A stretch of DNA of 64,000 nucleotides from Zavarzinia aquatilis (GCF_003173035.1 NZ_QGLE01000001.1:186001-250000), one strand, 5' to 3'. Numbered from the stretch's first letter, positions 29,306-42,563 are shown. Program-made: numbers and translations. The notes: a model not told the origin generated them from the sequence alone.

Positions 29306-30550
29306 ATGTTCGGTCGCTTTGAATGGATGCTCGCCGGGCGCTATCTGCGGGCCCGGCGTCAGGAAGGCTTCATCTCGATCATCGCCTGGTTTTCCCTGCT
29401 CGGCATCGGGCTCGGTGTCGCGACGCTGATCATCGTCATGGCGGTGATGAACGGTTTCCGGGCCGAGTTGATGGGCCGCATCCTTGGCATCAATGGCCAT
29501 GTCGTCGTCCAGGCCCAGTTCGGTCCGCTGCCGGACTACGGCAATCTGGCGGCCAAATACGAAGCCCTGCCGGATGTGGTCAGCGCCATGCCCATGGTCG
29601 AGGCGCAGGTGATGGTCACGGCCCGGGGCCAGGCGGGCGGCGGCCTCGTGCGCGGGCTGTCGCAATCCGACCTTGCCCGGCTGCCGCTGGTCGCCGGCAA
29701 TATCGTCGCCGGTTCGGTCGCCGATTTCACCGGCGACGATGTCGTGATGATCGGTCAGCGTATGGCCGAGCGCATGGGCGTCCGGGTCGGCGATTCCGTC
29801 ACCATCCTGTCGCCCAATGGCACCACGACGGTGGTCGGCACCACGCCGCGCATGAAGGCCTATCGCATCGCCGGCCTGTTCAATCTCGGCATGGCGGAAT
29901 ACGATAGTACCTTCGTCTTCATGCCGCTCGACGCCGCCCGCGCCTTCTTCCGGACGGGGGAGGGGGTCTCGGCCATCGAGGTGATGATCCGCCAGCCCGA
30001 CGATGCCGCCGCCGTCGGCAAGGCGCTGGTCGGCCTGTCGCCCATCGGTACGAGGGCGACGACCTGGCAGGTGCTGAACGCCACCTTCTTCGGCGCGCTG
30101 GCGGTGGAGCGGAACGTGATGTTCCTGATCCTGACCCTGATCATCGTCGTCGCGGCCTTCAACATCATTTCGTCGCTGATCATGCTGGTGAAGGACAAGG
30201 GCAGGGGCATCGCCATCCTGCGCACCATGGGCGCGACGCGGGGCACGATCATGCGCGTGTTCCTGATTTGCGGCGCCTCCATCGGGGTGATCGGCACTTT
30301 GGGCGGCTTCGCCCTCGGCGTCGTCTTCTGCGAGAATATCGAGGCGATCCGCCAGGCGCTGCAAAGCCTGACCGGCGCCCGCCTGTTCCCGGACGAGATC
30401 TATTTCCTGTCGAAGATTCCGGCGAAGATGGAAATCGACGAGACGGTGACCGTGGTCTTCATGGGGCTCGCCCTGTCGCTGCTGGCGACGCTTTACCCGT
30501 CGTGGCGGGCGGCGCGGCTCGATCCGGTGGAGGCCCTGCGCCATGAATGA
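29306..30550 (+). CDS. lolC: Lipoprotein-releasing ABC transporter permease
   Basis: 414 residues of the LolC/LolE family: one N-terminal transmembrane helix (about 22-48), a large periplasmic MacB-like domain, and three C-terminal helices (FtsX domain). Family pieces include [20 protein letters not shown] and [19 protein letters not shown]. It extracts lipoproteins from the inner membrane for transfer to LolA. Only one permease gene is present, as usual in alphaproteobacteria, so the complex is probably a homodimer (inference). Overlaps lolD by eight bases. Confidence 0.93.
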   Translation: MFGRFEWMLAGRYLRARRQEGFISIIAWFSLLGIGLGVATLIIVMAVMNGFRAELMGRILGINGHVVVQAQFGPLPDYGNLAAKYEALPDVVSAMPMVEAQVMVTARGQAGGGLVRGLSQSDLARLPLVAGNIVAGSVADFTGDDVVMIGQRMAERMGVRVGDSVTILSPNGTTTVVGTTPRMKAYRIAGLFNLGMAEYDSTFVFMPLDAARAFFRTGEGVSAIEVMIRQPDDAAAVGKALVGLSPIGTRATTWQVLNATFFGALAVERNVMFLILTLIIVVAAFNIISSLIMLVKDKGRGIAILRTMGATRGTIMRVFLICGASIGVIGTLGGFALGVVFCENIEAIRQALQSLTGARLFPDEIYFLSKIPAKMEIDETVTVVFMGLALSLLATLYPSWRAARLDPVEALRHE

Positions 30551-31223
30551 CGCTTCGCTGCGCCTCTCCGGCATCCGCCGCACCTTCGTTTCGGGCGAGG
30601 AGAAGCTCGATGTGCTGCGCGGCGTCGAGTTCGAGCTGTTCCCGGGCGAGATCGTCGCCCTGGTCGGGCCGTCCGGCGCCGGCAAGTCGACCCTCCTCCA
30701 TATCGCCGGCCTGCTGGAGAAGCCGACCTCGGGCGAGGTTGTGGTGGGCGGCATTTCCGCCGGTCACCGCTCGGATCGGGAACGGACGGGGCTGCGCCTG
30801 TCCCACCTCGGCTTCGTCTATCAGTTCCATCACCTCTTGCCGGAATTCACCGCGCTGGAAAACGTGATGGTGCCGCAGATGATCGCGGGCGTGCCCAAGG
30901 CAAGGGCGCGGGAGCGGGCGATGTTCCTCCTCGACAAGGTCGGCCTCGCCGCCCGGGCCGGTCATCGCCCGGCCAAGCTCTCGGGCGGGGAGCAGCAGCG
31001 CGTCGCCATCGTTCGCGCGCTGGCCAATGGTCCCAAGGTGCTGCTGGCGGACGAGCCGACCGGCAATCTCGACGAGCGGACGGCGGACCTCGTGTTCGGC
31101 GAGCTTCTGCACCTTGTCCGCGACGAAGGCCTGTCGGCCCTGATCGCCACCCATAATCCGGCGCTGGCGGCGCGCATGACCCGCACGGTCCAGATGCACG
31201 AAGGTCGTCTGGTTCCGCTCTGA
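30543..31223 (+). CDS. lolD: Lipoprotein-releasing ABC transporter ATP-binding protein
   Basis: 226 residues. Walker A GPSGAGKS (42-49), signature [15 protein letters not shown] and Walker [13 protein letters not shown] are all intact; the LolD motif [18 protein letters not shown] is also present. Energises lipoprotein release by LolC/E. The start overlaps the lolC end by eight bases. The region after the stop holds two REP-like palindromes rather than a clear terminator. Confidence 0.95.
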   Translation: MNDASLRLSGIRRTFVSGEEKLDVLRGVEFELFPGEIVALVGPSGAGKSTLLHIAGLLEKPTSGEVVVGGISAGHRSDRERTGLRLSHLGFVYQFHHLLPEFTALENVMVPQMIAGVPKARARERAMFLLDKVGLAARAGHRPAKLSGGEQQRVAIVRALANGPKVLLADEPTGNLDERTADLVFGELLHLVRDEGLSALIATHNPALAARMTRTVQMHEGRLVPL

Positions 31224-31241
31224 ATGACATCCCCGGTCGTC

Positions 31242-31313
31242 GTCCCGGCGCAGGCCGGGACCAATCGACCAGAGGGCGCCCCAACGGCCGAAGATTCCGG
31301 CCTTCGCCGGAAT
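31242..31313. repeat. Pair of REP-like palindromes upstream of dnaE
   Basis: Two short perfect palindromes: GTCCCGGC/GCCGGGAC at 31242-31249 and 31254-31261 (4-base loop GCAG), and ATTCCGGC/GCCGGAAT at 31294-31301 and 31306-31313 (loop CTTC). Both share the CCGGC-N4-GCCGG core with the element at 34878-34903. Neither is followed by a T run. They resemble the short intergenic repeats scattered through many alphaproteobacterial genomes. Confidence 0.75.
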
Positions 31314-31372
31314 GACGCGGCGTTGGAGAGGGGGCGTCCCTGTCCTAGACTGGGGCTTCAGGAGAATCGCTC

Positions 31373-34300
31373 ATGGCTTATGCCCCCTTCGTGCATCTGC
31401 GCGTCCATACCGCCTTTTCGCTGTCCGAAGGGGCGATCCCGGTCAAGAAGCTGGTCGGGCTGGCGCAGAAGGCGGGGATGCCGGCGATCGCCGTCACCGA
31501 CACCAACAACCTCTTCGGTGCCCTCGAATTCTCCGACACGGCGGTGAAGTCGGGGGTGCAGCCGATCATGGGCGTGCAGCTGTCGATCGCGCCGCCCGGC
31601 TCGGCCGACCGGGCCGGCCGGCGGCCCGATCCCGATCCCGTGGTGCTGCTGGCGCAGAATGCCGCCGGTCTCGCCAATCTCCTGAAACTGTCCAGCGCCG
31701 CCTATGTCGAGGCCGAGGCGGGCCGCCCGCCGGAGGTCGGCCTCGACACGCTGGCCGCCCATACCGAGGGTCTGCTGTGCCTGACCGGCGGCGCCAAGGG
31801 GCCTGTCGGCCGCCTGCTGTTCGAGGGTCAGAAGGATGCCGCGCGCGAGCTGCTGGCCCGCTTCGAGGCGATGTTTCCGGGGCATCTCTATATCGAAATC
31901 CAGCGCCACGGCATGGAGGACGAGGAGGCGACCGAGGCCGGCCTGATCGACCTTGCCTACGAGCGAAACATTCCGCTGGTCGCGACCAACGACTGCTATT
32001 TCGCCGACGAGGCGACCTACGCCGCCCATGACGCGCTGCTGTGCATCGCCGAGGGCTCGACCGTCGGCAATACCGAGCGCCGCCATCTGACACCCGGCCA
32101 CCGCTTCCGCTCCGCGGACGAGATGCGCGAGCTGTTCGCCGATCTGCCGGAGGCTGTGGATAACACCCTGGCCATCGCGAAACGCTGCGCGATCCGGGCG
32201 AAAACGCGGGGGCCGCTGCTGCCGCCTTTCCCCTGCGGCGAAGGGCACGACGAAATCTCCGAACTCCGCCGCATGGCCAAGGAAGGGCTGGAAATGCGCC
32301 TCGCGCGCCATGTCTTCACCCCCGACATGGATGAGGAAAAGCGCAAGGAAGTTTCGGTAACCTATTGGGAAAGGCTGGAATTCGAGCTGGGCATCATCAT
32401 CAAGATGAAGTTTCCCGGCTACTTCCTGATCGTGTCCGACTTCATCCAGTGGGCGAAGCGCCACGGCATTCCGGTCGGGCCGGGGCGCGGCTCGGGCGCG
32501 GGCTCGCTGGTCGCCTGGGCGCTGCAGATCACCGATGTGGATCCTTTACGCTTCGGCCTGCTGTTCGAGCGTTTCCTGAACCCCGAGCGCGTGTCGATGC
32601 CCGACTTCGACATCGACTTCTGTCAGGACAAGCGCGATCAGGTGATCCGCTACGTCGTCGACAAATATGGCTCGGACAAGGTCGCCCAGATCATCACCTT
32701 CGGTAAGCTGCAGGCGCGGGCGGTGATGCGCGACGTCGGCCGCGTGCTCGAAATGCCGCTCGGCCATATCGACAAGCTGGCCAAGATGGTGCCGAACAAT
32801 CCGGCCAATCCGGTCACCCTGCAGGAAGCCATCGAGATGGAGCCCCGGCTCCAGCAGGCGCGGGACGAGGACGAGAACGTCAAGCGCCTGATCGACATCG
32901 CCCTGAAGCTGGAGGGCCTGTACCGCCACGCCTCGACCCATGCGGCGGGTGTCGTCATCGGCGACCGGCCGCTGGTCGATCTGGTGCCGCTCTACCGCGA
33001 TCCGCGCTCCGACATGCTGGTTACCCAGTACAACATGAAATGGGTGGAGCCGGCGGGCCTGATCAAATTCGACTTCCTCGGCCTCAAGACGCTGACCGTG
33101 CTCGACCTCGCGGTGAAGCTGATCAAGGACCGCGGCATCACCATCGACCTCGCGGCCCTGCCGCTCGACGACAGACCGAGCTACGAACTGATGGCGCGGG
33201 GCGATACGGTCGGCGTGTTCCAGCTCGAATCCTCGGGGATGCGCGACGCCCTCAAGAAGCTGAAGCCCGACTGTTTCGAGGATATCGTCGCCATGGTGGC
33301 GCTCTACCGCCCGGGCCCCATGGACAACATCCCCAAATACATCGCCTGCAAGCACGGGGAGGAGGCGCCGGACTATCTGCACCCCAAGCTGGAAGGCGTG
33401 CTGAAGGAGACTTACGGCGTCATCATCTATCAGGAACAGGTGATGCAGATCGCCCAGATCCTGGCGGGCTACAGCCTTGGCGACGCCGACCTGCTGCGCC
33501 GGGCCATGGGCAAGAAGATCAAGGAGGAGATGGACAAGCAGCGCGAGCGCTTCAATTCGGGCGCGGCGGAGCTGGGCGTCGATCCCCGGAAGTCGGACGA
33601 GATTTTCGACCTCGTGAACAAATTCGCCGGCTATGGCTTCAACAAGAGCCACGCGGTCGCCTATGCCCTCGTCGCCTATCACACCGCCTATCTGAAGGCG
33701 AATTACCCGGTCGAGTTCATGGCGGCGATCATGACCCTCGACCTTGCCAATACCGACAAGCTGAATGTCTTCCGGCAGGAGCTGTCGCGGATGAAGATCC
33801 CGCTGCTCCAGCCCGACATCAACCGCTCGGACGCCGATTTCGCGGTGGAGCAGCGGGATGACGGCTCCTATGCCATCCGCTATGCCCTGGCCGCGATCAA
33901 GATCATCGGTCACGACGCGATCGAGAAGGTGCTGAACGAGCGGAAGGAGAAGGGGCGCTTCCGCTCCCTGGCCGATTTCGCCAACCGGCTGGACCCCAAA
34001 TGGCTGAACCGGCGCCAGGTGGAAAATCTCGCCAAGGCCGGCGCCTTCGACAGTCTGGACGGCAATCGGGCCAAGGTCTGCACCGGGGCCGAGCAGATCG
34101 TCCGCTTCGCCGACGTCGCCACGCGCGAGCGCCAGTCCCAGCAGGAAAGCCTGTTCGGCGGCGGCGCGGCCGGTCCCGCCGATGTGCTCACCCTGCCCGA
34201 GGTGCCGGACTGGACGGCCATGGACCGCTCCGCCAACGAGTTCGACGCCATCGGCTTCTACCTCTCGGCCCATCCGATGGATTCCTACGGCAAGGTGCTC

Positions 34301-34843
34301 GACCGCCTCGGCATCACCCGGCTGGCGCAGGTGGAGCGACGCATCGCCTCGGGTCAGGCCAAGCTGCGCATCGCCGGCATCGTCCTGTCGCGGCAGGAGA
34401 AGGTGGCCAAGAGCGGCAACCGCTTCGCCTTCGTCAAGCTGACCGACCAGACCGGTGTCGTCGAACTGACCGTCTTCTCCGAAGTCCTCGTGATGAGCCG
34501 CGAATTGCTGGAGCCGGGCACGCCCGTCCTCGTCGAGGTCGACGGCCGCATCGACGGCGAGATGGTCCGCATGATGACCCAGAAGATCGACAGTCTCGAC
34601 CGGGTGGTGGCCAACGCGGGCGCGGGCGTCCGCCTCTATCTCGCCGACATGAAGAGCATCGACGCCATGAAAGGCGTCATCGCCAAGGTGCCGAAGGGCA
34701 AGGGCCGCATCGCCATCGTCCTCGGCTTCGAGGAAGAGGCGCGGGAGCTGGAATTCGAGCTGCCCGAGCGCTTCGCCGTCAGCCCGACGGTGATCCAGCA
34801 TTTCAAGGCCGTGCCGGGGGTGGAGCGTGTCGTCGAGCTGTGA
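31373..34843 (+). CDS. dnaE: DNA polymerase III subunit alpha
   Basis: 1156 residues. The replicative polymerase subunit. N-terminal PHP domain opens with FVHLRVHTAFSLSEGAIPVK, and the catalytic aspartates lie in PDFDIDF (410-416) after GPGRGSGAGSLVAW. The helix-hairpin-helix and OB-fold (about 990-1070, QEKVAKSGNRFAFVKLTDQT) regions follow. Length is normal for DnaE1. A good AGGAG ribosome-binding site precedes ATG 31373. The gene stands as its own unit between REP-like elements. Confidence 0.97.
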   Translation: MAYAPFVHLRVHTAFSLSEGAIPVKKLVGLAQKAGMPAIAVTDTNNLFGALEFSDTAVKSGVQPIMGVQLSIAPPGSADRAGRRPDPDPVVLLAQNAAGLANLLKLSSAAYVEAEAGRPPEVGLDTLAAHTEGLLCLTGGAKGPVGRLLFEGQKDAARELLARFEAMFPGHLYIEIQRHGMEDEEATEAGLIDLAYERNIPLVATNDCYFADEATYAAHDALLCIAEGSTVGNTERRHLTPGHRFRSADEMRELFADLPEAVDNTLAIAKRCAIRAKTRGPLLPPFPCGEGHDEISELRRMAKEGLEMRLARHVFTPDMDEEKRKEVSVTYWERLEFELGIIIKMKFPGYFLIVSDFIQWAKRHGIPVGPGRGSGAGSLVAWALQITDVDPLRFGLLFERFLNPERVSMPDFDIDFCQDKRDQVIRYVVDKYGSDKVAQIITFGKLQARAVMRDVGRVLEMPLGHIDKLAKMVPNNPANPVTLQEAIEMEPRLQQARDEDENVKRLIDIALKLEGLYRHASTHAAGVVIGDRPLVDLVPLYRDPRSDMLVTQYNMKWVEPAGLIKFDFLGLKTLTVLDLAVKLIKDRGITIDLAALPLDDRPSYELMARGDTVGVFQLESSGMRDALKKLKPDCFEDIVAMVALYRPGPMDNIPKYIACKHGEEAPDYLHPKLEGVLKETYGVIIYQEQVMQIAQILAGYSLGDADLLRRAMGKKIKEEMDKQRERFNSGAAELGVDPRKSDEIFDLVNKFAGYGFNKSHAVAYALVAYHTAYLKANYPVEFMAAIMTLDLANTDKLNVFRQELSRMKIPLLQPDINRSDADFAVEQRDDGSYAIRYALAAIKIIGHDAIEKVLNERKEKGRFRSLADFANRLDPKWLNRRQVENLAKAGAFDSLDGNRAKVCTGAEQIVRFADVATRERQSQQESLFGGGAAGPADVLTLPEVPDWTAMDRSANEFDAIGFYLSAHPMDSYGKVLDRLGITRLAQVERRIASGQAKLRIAGIVLSRQEKVAKSGNRFAFVKLTDQTGVVELTVFSEVLVMSRELLEPGTPVLVEVDGRIDGEMVRMMTQKIDSLDRVVANAGAGVRLYLADMKSIDAMKGVIAKVPKGKGRIAIVLGFEEEARELEFELPERFAVSPTVIQHFKAVPGVERVVEL

Positions 34844-34877
34844 GCAGGGGCTGATCGGGATTTGGTGAAATTCCGTC

Positions 34878-34903
34878 GTCACTCCGGCGAAGGCCGGGGT
34901 GAC
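34878..34903. repeat. REP-like palindrome between dnaE and clpP
   Basis: An 11-bp stem (GTCACTCCGGC against GCCGGGGTGAC, one G-T pair) with a GAAG loop. It belongs to the same CCGGC-N4-GCCGG type as the pair before dnaE, so dnaE is bracketed by these elements. No T run follows. Confidence 0.75.
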
Positions 34904-35056
34904 GAGGTGAGGCGCCGTCTTCCCCTGCACTTTTGGTCGGTGCTCCGACCCCCCGTTCTTGAAATTGCCACGAAGCATCGACAGATGCTAACCGTTAGGC
35001 ATAGCCCTGCCGTTCAGATTCGGCCGTTCAGATCTGGGGCAGGGGCAGGAGACGAC

Positions 35057-35701
35057 ATGATGATGAAGGATCCGTACGAATTCACCATGAACACCCTGGT
35101 GCCCATGGTGGTCGAACAGACGGCGAGGGGTGAGCGGGCCTTCGACATCTATTCCCGTCTGCTCAAGGAGCGCATTATTTTCCTCGTGGGTCCGGTGAAC
35201 GATGCGGTCTCGTCGCTGATCACGGCGCAGCTGCTGTTCCTCGAGGCCGAGAACCCCAAGAAGGACATCGCCCTCTACATCAATTCGCCGGGCGGCGTCG
35301 TCACCTCGGGCCTCGGCATCTACGACACGATGCAGTACATCAAGCCGAAGGTCTCGACCGTGTGCTTCGGCCAGGCCTGCTCGATGGGGTCGCTGCTGCT
35401 CGCGGCCGGCGCGCCGGGAATGCGCATCGCGCTGCCGAATTCCCGCATCATGGTCCATCAGCCGTCCGGCGGGGCCCAGGGGCAGGCGACGGACATCGAA
35501 ATCCAGGCGCGCGAGATTCTCGCCCTGCGCAAGCGTCTCAATGAAATCTATGTTCAGCACACGGGTCAGCCGGTCGAGAAGATCGAGCAGGCGCTAGAGC
35601 GCGACAATTTCATGACGGCGGATCAGGCCAAGGATTTCGGCCTGATTGATCAGGTGTTTACGGCCCGTCCCGACCCCGAGGCGGACAAGGCCGCGGCCTG
35701 A
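35057..35701 (+). CDS. clpP: ATP-dependent Clp protease proteolytic subunit
   Basis: 214 residues. Serine protease that forms the double heptamer degrading substrates fed by ClpX or ClpA. The catalytic Ser is in [14 protein letters not shown] and the His in IMVHQPSGG, with the Asp further on; [16 protein letters not shown] is the oxyanion region. ATG 35057 is the first of three consecutive ATG codons and has a CAGGAG site about six bases upstream. The long open frame further upstream is not protein-like. Confidence 0.96.
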   Translation: MMMKDPYEFTMNTLVPMVVEQTARGERAFDIYSRLLKERIIFLVGPVNDAVSSLITAQLLFLEAENPKKDIALYINSPGGVVTSGLGIYDTMQYIKPKVSTVCFGQACSMGSLLLAAGAPGMRIALPNSRIMVHQPSGGAQGQATDIEIQAREILALRKRLNEIYVQHTGQPVEKIEQALERDNFMTADQAKDFGLIDQVFTARPDPEADKAAA

Positions 35702-35710
35702 GGACAGAAG

Positions 35711-35853
35711 GCGGGGCGAGACTGGCGGCTGGTATTCGCCCCGCAGCGGTTGGAATGTTTACCTGGAAGCAATGTCTTCCAACGTAAACATGACTTGATA
35801 GGCAGCCGTTAGCCATGCTCGTATCGAAGCATGGCTGGCACCGGAGCGGTGCC
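35711..35853 (+). other. Array of four hairpins between clpP and clpX
   Basis: Four inverted repeats follow one another in the 296-base clpP-clpX gap: GCGGGGCGA/TCGCCCCGC (35711-35719, 35736-35744); ATGTTTAC plus TGGAAG with CTTCCA plus GTAAACAT (35755-35769, 35776-35791); AGCCATGCT/AGCATGGCT (35811-35819, 35828-35836); and GGCACC/GGTGCC (35837-35842, 35848-35853). None has a T run, so simple termination is not obvious. It could be a structured clpX leader or a small RNA. Confidence 0.6.
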
Positions 35854-35997
35854 TGACTCGTGCCCCGTCGGGCCGGTCCGTCGCCGCGCCAAGGAAGTGG
35901 CGCAATCGGCGCTCGCCGTCCCCGGTGGTGAAAGCCCCTTGTGCGATGCACAAAAAGGCTTTTAGCATTCGGGCACGGGGAATGGGATGGAGTGAAG

Positions 35998-37263
<1,266 letters not shown>

Positions 37264-37451
37264 CGGCGCCCCATACCGCCCCGTGACCGGCGCCCCCTTG
37301 AATGGCGGCGCCGGCACCCTCACATCGTTAATAATTCAAACCGCCGGATGGTTGCCCCGGATGGCGGAGAGAAGTCTGTCCCCCCTGCGGGCGACGGGAT
37401 CGGTGCCGCGTGCGGGCCGGTCCTGCCTCGGCCCATTCTGAAAGACAGCCC

Positions 37452-39863
<2,412 letters not shown>

Positions 39864-39882
39864 TCGGATTGCCCAAAAGCAC

Positions 39883-39921
39883 GCCGCCGGCACAGGTTCT
39901 CTGTGCCGGCGGCTTTTTTTT
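39883..39921 (+). terminator. Rho-independent terminator of lon
   Basis: Perfect 13-bp stem GCCGCCGGCACAG (39883-39895) with CTGTGCCGGCGGC (39901-39913) and a run of eight T. One of the strongest terminators in the window; it separates lon from hup. Confidence 0.96.
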
Positions 39922-40044
39922 AGGCGCTCAAAATGGCGGAAATCCTCGGTTTTTGCTTTGACGCCCCTAGGGGCCGCTCTTAAGATCGCGGCGATTCCGA
40001 CGGGCGTTTCGGTCGGAACGAACAACCTCATCAAGGGGGCGAGA

Positions 40045-40320
40045 GTGGCTAATAAGAACGATCTCATCGCGGCAGTCGCTGACTCGGCCGGTCTTTCCAA
40101 GGCGGACGCGGGCCGTGCCGTCGACGCCGTTTTCGAGGCGATCACCAATGCGCTGAAGGCGGGCGACGACGTGCGTCTGGTCGGCTTCGGCACGTTCGAT
40201 GCGCAGAAGCGCGCGGCTTCCGAAGGCCGCAACCCGCGCACGGGCGAAAAGATCGAAATCCCGGCGTCGGTGCAGCCGAAGTTCCGTCCGGGCAAGGGCC
40301 TCAAGGACGCGCTGAACTGA
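40045..40320 (+). CDS. hup: DNA-binding protein HU
   Basis: 91 residues, standard for HU. GTG start at 40045 behind AAGGGGGCGAGA. Signature: VGFGTFDAQKRAASEGRNPR (about residues 46-65) with the DNA-binding arm and TGEKIEIPAS. A nucleoid protein that bends DNA and helps recombination and replication. The upstream frame to 39958 is non-conserved. The order lon-hup-tRNA-Val is usual in this group. Confidence 0.96.
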   Translation: MANKNDLIAAVADSAGLSKADAGRAVDAVFEAITNALKAGDDVRLVGFGTFDAQKRAASEGRNPRTGEKIEIPASVQPKFRPGKGLKDALN

Positions 40321-40365
40321 GGTTCGCCGCGACCGGCCACAAGCCGGCCGTATCGACTTCTGTTG

Positions 40366-40398
40366 CCGGCCGCACCTTTGGGCGCGGCCGGTCCTCTT
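40366..40398 (+). terminator. Probable terminator of hup
   Basis: Stem CCGGCCGC (40366-40373) with GCGGCCGG (40384-40391), followed by TCCTCTTTCC, a weak pyrimidine tract. Placed 45 bases after the hup stop and ahead of tRNA-Val. Confidence 0.5.
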
Positions 40399-40433
40399 TC
40401 CGGGCCGTGGGTGTCCGGAACAGGCATGGGCAA

Positions 40434-40508
40434 GGGCGATTAGCTCAGCGGTAGAGCATCTCGTTTACACCGAGGATGTCGGCGGTTCGATCCCGTCATC
40501 GCCCACCA
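40434..40508 (+). tRNA. tRNA-Val (anticodon TAC)
   Basis: Acceptor GGGCGAT/ATCGCCC, D arm with GCTC, anticodon stem TCTCG/CGAGG and loop TTTACAC giving TAC, T-loop TTCGATC, encoded CCA at 40506-40508. Confidence 0.96.
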
Positions 40509-40595
40509 TGCCTTCTTTTCCTTTGGGCTGAAGCCTCAGGTCGCCAACGTCGTGAAAGACGCTTGACACCCTTGGAGCCGCAGCATAAAAGGACC

Positions 40596-40690
<95 letters not shown>

Positions 40691-40706
40691 TCGAAGGTTC
40701 TCGAAA

Positions 40707-40735
40707 AAGGTCGCCCCCCGGGGCGGCCTTTTTTC
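40707..40735 (+). terminator. Terminator after tRNA-Asp copy 1
   Basis: G+C-rich stem (AAGGTCGCCCC against GGGGCGGCCTT, with one mismatch or wobble) followed by a T run of five to six. It lies 20 bases after the tRNA. Confidence 0.85.
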
Positions 40736-40828
40736 TTGGCCGCGCGACTTTGCTGGCCGATGCCGGGAAATGTCGCGACGAGGCCATTTCAGGCTTTGAC
40801 AAGAATCGAGGGCGCCGGTACAAGGGCG

Positions 40829-40923
<95 letters not shown>

Positions 40924-40932
40924 CGAAACAAG

Positions 40933-40962
40933 AAGCCGCCCTCAAAAGGGGCGGCTTTTTTG
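40933..40962 (+). terminator. Terminator after tRNA-Asp copy 2
   Basis: Stem AAGCCGCC (40933-40940) with GGCGGCTT (40950-40957), an A-rich loop and a following T run. Different in sequence from the terminator after copy 1. Confidence 0.92.
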
Positions 40963-41086
40963 TTTCCGGGCCTGACGGCCGATTCTTTCTCTATTCATGA
41001 CGTGGTCGGGAGACGAGGAATCAGTTCGCCTCGGGCGCCGTCGATTCGGCCCCTTGTCTTGAAGTATTGAGAGAAGAGGGGCAGGC

Positions 41087-41124
41087 AAAAGAAAACCCCG
41101 CATCGCGCGAAGCGATGCGGGGTT
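41087..41124 (-). terminator. Terminator of the minus-strand tRNA-Asn
   Basis: On the minus strand AACCCCGCATCGC pairs with GCGATGCGGGGTT around a 5-base loop, followed by TTCTTTT. It starts seven bases after the tRNA-Asn 3' end. Confidence 0.93.
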
Positions 41125-41130
41125 CTGATT

Positions 41131-41205
41131 TGGCTCCCCGGGCCGGATTCGAACCAGCGACCAACCGGTTAACAGCCGGTTGCTCTACCGCTGAGCTACC
41201 GGGGA
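41131..41205 (-). tRNA. tRNA-Asn (anticodon GTT)
   Basis: On the minus strand: acceptor TCCCCGG pairs with the 3' arm CCGGGGA, D arm GCTC, anticodon loop CTGTTAA giving GTT, T-loop TTCGAAT and encoded CCA (41133-41131). Confidence 0.95.
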
Positions 41206-41302
41206 ACAGCCGGGCTAGCCGGCGAAACTGTTCCCGCCGAAGCGGAGGCCGGCCTTATACCGTCGATTCGTCTCGAAGCAAAGGCCTTTGTGCATTTATC
41301 CC

Positions 41303-41376
41303 TGGAGGCGACGACCGGAATCGAACCGGTATACACGGATTTGCAGTCCGCTGCGTAGCCATTCCGCCACGTCGCC
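41303..41376 (-). tRNA. tRNA-Cys (anticodon GCA)
   Basis: On the minus strand: acceptor GGCGACG/CGTCGCC, anticodon stem GCGGA/TCCGT with loop CTGCAAA giving GCA, T-loop TTCGATT and encoded CCA (41305-41303). A gap of 97 bases without other features separates it from tRNA-Asn. Confidence 0.95.
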
Positions 41377-41524
41377 TCGCAGAGAGCGGGGGATATAGCA
41401 GACCCCTTCGACCAAAGCAACCGAGCGAAGCCGTGCCAGGAGCCCTTTTGCGCCGCCGCATACGTTGAAAGCGGCCGGGCGACCTCGTATAAGTCAGGGA
41501 TCATCATTCAACCGGATCACAGTC

Positions 41525-42178
41525 ATGGCCGATTTCGCCGCGCTCCGTCGCCTGATGCTGGAAAGCCAGATCAAGACGAACAAGGTCACCGATGGCCGCG
41601 TCCACGAGGCGCTGCTCGCCGTGCCGCGCGAGGAGTTCGTGCCTGAGGCGCTGAAGCCCGTCGCCTATGTCGACGAAGACTTGAGCATCGGCGGCGGCCG
41701 CTACCTGGTGGAGCCCCGGGTCTTCGCCCGCATGTTGCAGGAAGCGGCGATCCGTTCGACCGACAAGGTGCTCGATCTCGGGGCCGGTGCCGGTTACACC
41801 AGCGCCGTGCTTGGCCATATCGCCGGGCAGGTGGTCGCGCTCGAGGCTGATGCCGGTCTCGCGGACAAGGCCAAGGCGGCGGTGGCCGGCCTTGGCCTCG
41901 GCAATGTCACGGTGGTGGTCGGCGACCTGACCAAGGGCCACGCCGCTGCCGGCCCCTATGACGTGATCCTGCTCGAGGCTTCGGTTCCCGAAGTGCCCGC
42001 GGCGCTCTTCGCCCAGCTGGCCGAAGGCGGCCGGCTGATCGCGGTGCTGCGCGATGGCCCGATCGGTGTCGCCACGCTCTACACCAAGGTCGGCGGCGTG
42101 GTCGGCAACCGTCCACTGTTCGATGCGGCGACGCCGGCCCTGCCGGGCTTCGCCCGTCCCGCCGCCTTCGTGTTCTGA
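41525..42178 (+). CDS. Protein-L-isoaspartate O-methyltransferase family protein
   Basis: 217 residues with a Rossmann-type methyltransferase fold. S-adenosylmethionine motif I is VLDLGAGAGYTSAVLG (about 79-94), followed by VVALEAD. It matches the Pcm family but the N-terminal part (SQIKTNKVTDGRVHEALLAV) and the weak ICSA-type motif are those of the alphaproteobacterial paralogue often placed beside a rhodanese and tolC. Pcm repairs isoaspartyl residues; whether this variant does so is not certain. Confidence 0.83.
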   Translation: MADFAALRRLMLESQIKTNKVTDGRVHEALLAVPREEFVPEALKPVAYVDEDLSIGGGRYLVEPRVFARMLQEAAIRSTDKVLDLGAGAGYTSAVLGHIAGQVVALEADAGLADKAKAAVAGLGLGNVTVVVGDLTKGHAAAGPYDVILLEASVPEVPAALFAQLAEGGRLIAVLRDGPIGVATLYTKVGGVVGNRPLFDAATPALPGFARPAAFVF

Positions 42179-42182
42179 GGGC

Positions 42183-42512
42183 ATGACCGCGTTGCAGATC
42201 GAGGCGGAAGCCCTGGCGGCGCGTCTTGCCGCCGGAGACCGCCCCTTCATTCTCGACGTGCGCGAGCCGTGGGAATTCGACCTCTGCCGGCTCGACGGCG
42301 CGGTGAATATTCCGCTCGGCCAGTTGACCTCGGCGTTCGATCCCGCCGCGGTGGCGGAAGGCCAGGACATTGTGGTCGTCTGCCATCACGGTATGCGCAG
42401 CCTTCAGGCGACCATGTGGTTGCGCCGCCAGGGGATCGACACGGCGATCAATCTGTCGGGCGGCGTGGATCGCTGGGCGCAAGTCGTCGCACCCGAAATG
42501 GCGCGCTACTGA
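42183..42512 (+). CDS. Rhodanese-like domain protein
   Basis: 109 residues, a single rhodanese domain. The persulfide-forming cysteine is C67 in VVVCHHGMRS, and FILDVREPWEFDLCRLDGAVNIPL is the conserved N-terminal part of the fold. It begins four bases after the pcm-like gene, so they are probably cotranscribed. Single-domain rhodaneses carry sulfur between donors and acceptors; the partner is unknown. Confidence 0.9.
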   Translation: MTALQIEAEALAARLAAGDRPFILDVREPWEFDLCRLDGAVNIPLGQLTSAFDPAAVAEGQDIVVVCHHGMRSLQATMWLRRQGIDTAINLSGGVDRWAQVVAPEMARY

Positions 42513-42563
42513 CGGCTGGCGGGGCGCTGGTCAGCCATTGATAAATGGTGCTTGACTGCCCGC

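Noticed and set aside
34958-34964. CTTGAAA, a heat-shock sigma-type -35 sequence, ahead of clpP
   Set aside because: No matching -10 element at 13-18 bases downstream, so a sigma-32 promoter is not supported by the sequence alone.
32546-34978. 810-codon antisense frame opposite dnaE
   Set aside because: Shadow frame from high third-position G+C of dnaE; no recognisable motifs.
34862-35056. Upstream extension of clpP to 34862
   Set aside because: The extra 65 residues cover the REP-like palindrome and are not conserved; ATG 35057 has the good ribosome-binding site.
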